Source of the DNA: Gymnothorax reevesii
Taxonomy: Eukaryota > Chordata > Actinopteri > Anguilliformes > Muraenidae
Assembly: GCA_029721435.1 (NCBI GenBank)
Contig: CM056576.1
Span: forward strand, 64,499,876-64,563,875
DNA length: 64,000 nt
Direction: 5' to 3'
Both the position numbers and the translations under genes were made by a program. Below the pieces are notes generated by a model. That model ran no database searches, was not told the origin of the DNA, and saw only the letters and a program-made list of their open reading frames with translations. This document shows, one piece after another, positions 62,874-64,000 of this stretch. Position 1 is the stretch's first letter, and every line of letters begins with the position of its first letter.

Positions 62874-64000
62874 CAACGCCCGAGCAACAACAAGAACAAC
62901 ATAGCAACTGTCGAGCAATGCCCAAGCAAATGTTCAGAACACTAAAGCAACCCCCTAGCAACCACCCAAAACACCATAGCCACTGCCCAGCAACCACCCA
63001 GAACACAATAGCAACTGCCAAGCAACGCCCTAGCAACCACCCAGAACACCATAGCAACCGCCAAGCAACCACTCAGAAGACCAAAGCAACTGCCTAGCAA
63101 CGCCCTAGCAACCACCCAAAACACCATGGCAATCGCCTAACAACGCCCTCACAACCACCAAGAAAACCTTAGCAACCGCCTAGCAACCACCCAGAACACC
63201 ATAGCAACTGCCAAGCAACGCCCTAGCAACCACCCAGAACACCATAGCAACCGCCAAGCAACCACTCCGAACACCAAAGCAACTGCCTAGCAACGCCCTA
63301 GCAACCACCCAGAACACCATAGCAACCGCCTAGCAACGCCCTCACAACCACCAAGAACCCCATAGCAACTGCCGAGCAACCACCCAGAACACCATAGCAA
63401 CTGCCTAGCAACGCCCTAGCAACCACCCAGAACACTATAGCAACCGCCTAGCAACCACCCAAAACACCATAGCAACTGCCTAGCAACGCCCTAGCAACCA
63501 CCCAGAACACCATAGCAATCGCCTAGCAACCACCCAGAACACCATAGCAACTGCCTAGCAACGCCCTAGCAACCACCCAGAACACCATAGCAACCGCCCA
63601 GCAACCACCCAAAACACCATAGCAACTGCCTAGCAACGCCCTAGCAACCACCAAGAACACCTTAGCAACCGCCTAGCAACCACCCAGAACACCATAGCAA
63701 CTGCCTAGCAACGCCCTAGCAACCACACAGAACACCATAGGAATCGCCTAGCAACGCCCTAGCAACCAACCAGGACACCATAGCAACCGCCTAGCAACCA
63801 CCCAGAACACCATAGCAACTGCCTTGCAACGCCCTAGCAACCACCCAGAACACCATAGCAACTGCCTAGCAACCACCCAGAACACCATAGCAACCGCCTA
63901 GCAACCACCCAGAACACCATAACAACTGCCTAGCAACGCCCTAGCAACCACCCAGAACACCATAGCAACCGCCTAGCAACCACCCAGAACACCATAGCAA
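62874..64000. repeat. Minisatellite stretch 11 (partial, runs off the right edge)
   Basis: First 1,127 bp of a further stretch. The series AGCAACCGCCAAGC, CACTCAG and CCCTCACAACCACCAAG occurs twice (from ~63,050 and ~63,250), a small duplication at the start. The remainder follows stretches 8 and 10, including ATAGGAATCG and CAACCAGGACACC near 63,735-63,775. Confidence 0.95.

Noticed and set aside
1..64000. Telomere repeats, rRNA or tRNA genes
   Set aside because: No TTAGGG-type tandem runs, no tRNA-like cloverleaf with B-box that I could see, and no rRNA-like segments.
1..64000. G-quadruplex formation on the minus strand of the minisatellite
   Set aside because: The minus strand has GGGTGG and GGG runs, but only one or two GGG runs per unit, separated by loops of about 6-10 bases. 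At best weak two-tetrad structures are possible, so I do not list it as a feature.

Overview
The window is 64 kb of non-coding, repetitive eukaryotic DNA. I find no protein-coding, rRNA or tRNA gene that I can support. It is one higher-order satellite built from two alternating parts: (i) an A/C-rich minisatellite whose units are 32 or 43 bp long, and (ii) a composite block of about 1.34-1.49 kb that occurs 11 times, always in the same orientation. The minisatellite style (chains of CTAGCAAC / CATAGCAAC / CACCCAGAAC), the long TTA and TTCC simple repeats and the CpG-decay pattern fit a vertebrate. From memory of similar satellites I would guess a teleost fish, possibly a cyprinid, but nothing in the sequence proves this.

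Layout: minisatellite stretches lie at 1-2930, 4394-5733, 7130-10674, 12169-15906, 17303-21909, 23361-26852, 28323-31790, 33185-39384, 40781-45701, 47182-56631, 57970-61482 and 62874-64000. Complete internal stretches run from 1.3 to 9.5 kb. Between them lie blocks 1-11 at 2931-4393, 5734-7129, 10675-12168, 15907-17302, 21910-23360, 26853-28322, 31791-33184, 39385-40780, 45702-47181, 56632-57969 and 61483-62873.

Each block has the same five parts in order: a 423-426 bp AT-rich segment that is itself a degenerate ~121-bp tandem repeat; a TTA microsatellite (14-124 bp) that in five blocks carries a ~40-bp hairpin-forming module; a 300-bp conserved core; a ~568-bp polypyrimidine tract of TTCC/TTTC type; and a 79-bp tail. 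The core, tract and tail barely change in length between copies, while the TTA region and the minisatellite stretches change a lot.

At a finer scale, the minisatellite appears to descend from an 11-bp module ending in AGCAAC. The hexamer recurs at 11, 11 and 21 bp steps, close to whole helical turns. Joining one 32-mer to one 43-mer gives 75 bp, exactly 25 codons, which explains the long open frames on the minus strand. At a larger scale, block copies are mosaics. A >3.8-kb stretch is repeated at an exact offset of 6,317 bp, and the second half of block 8 plus about 1.5 kb of array recurs 17.2 kb downstream at block 10. Unequal exchange or gene conversion has therefore been shuffling whole units. 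The main interest is this nested satellite architecture. I see no evidence for a gene-encoded system here.
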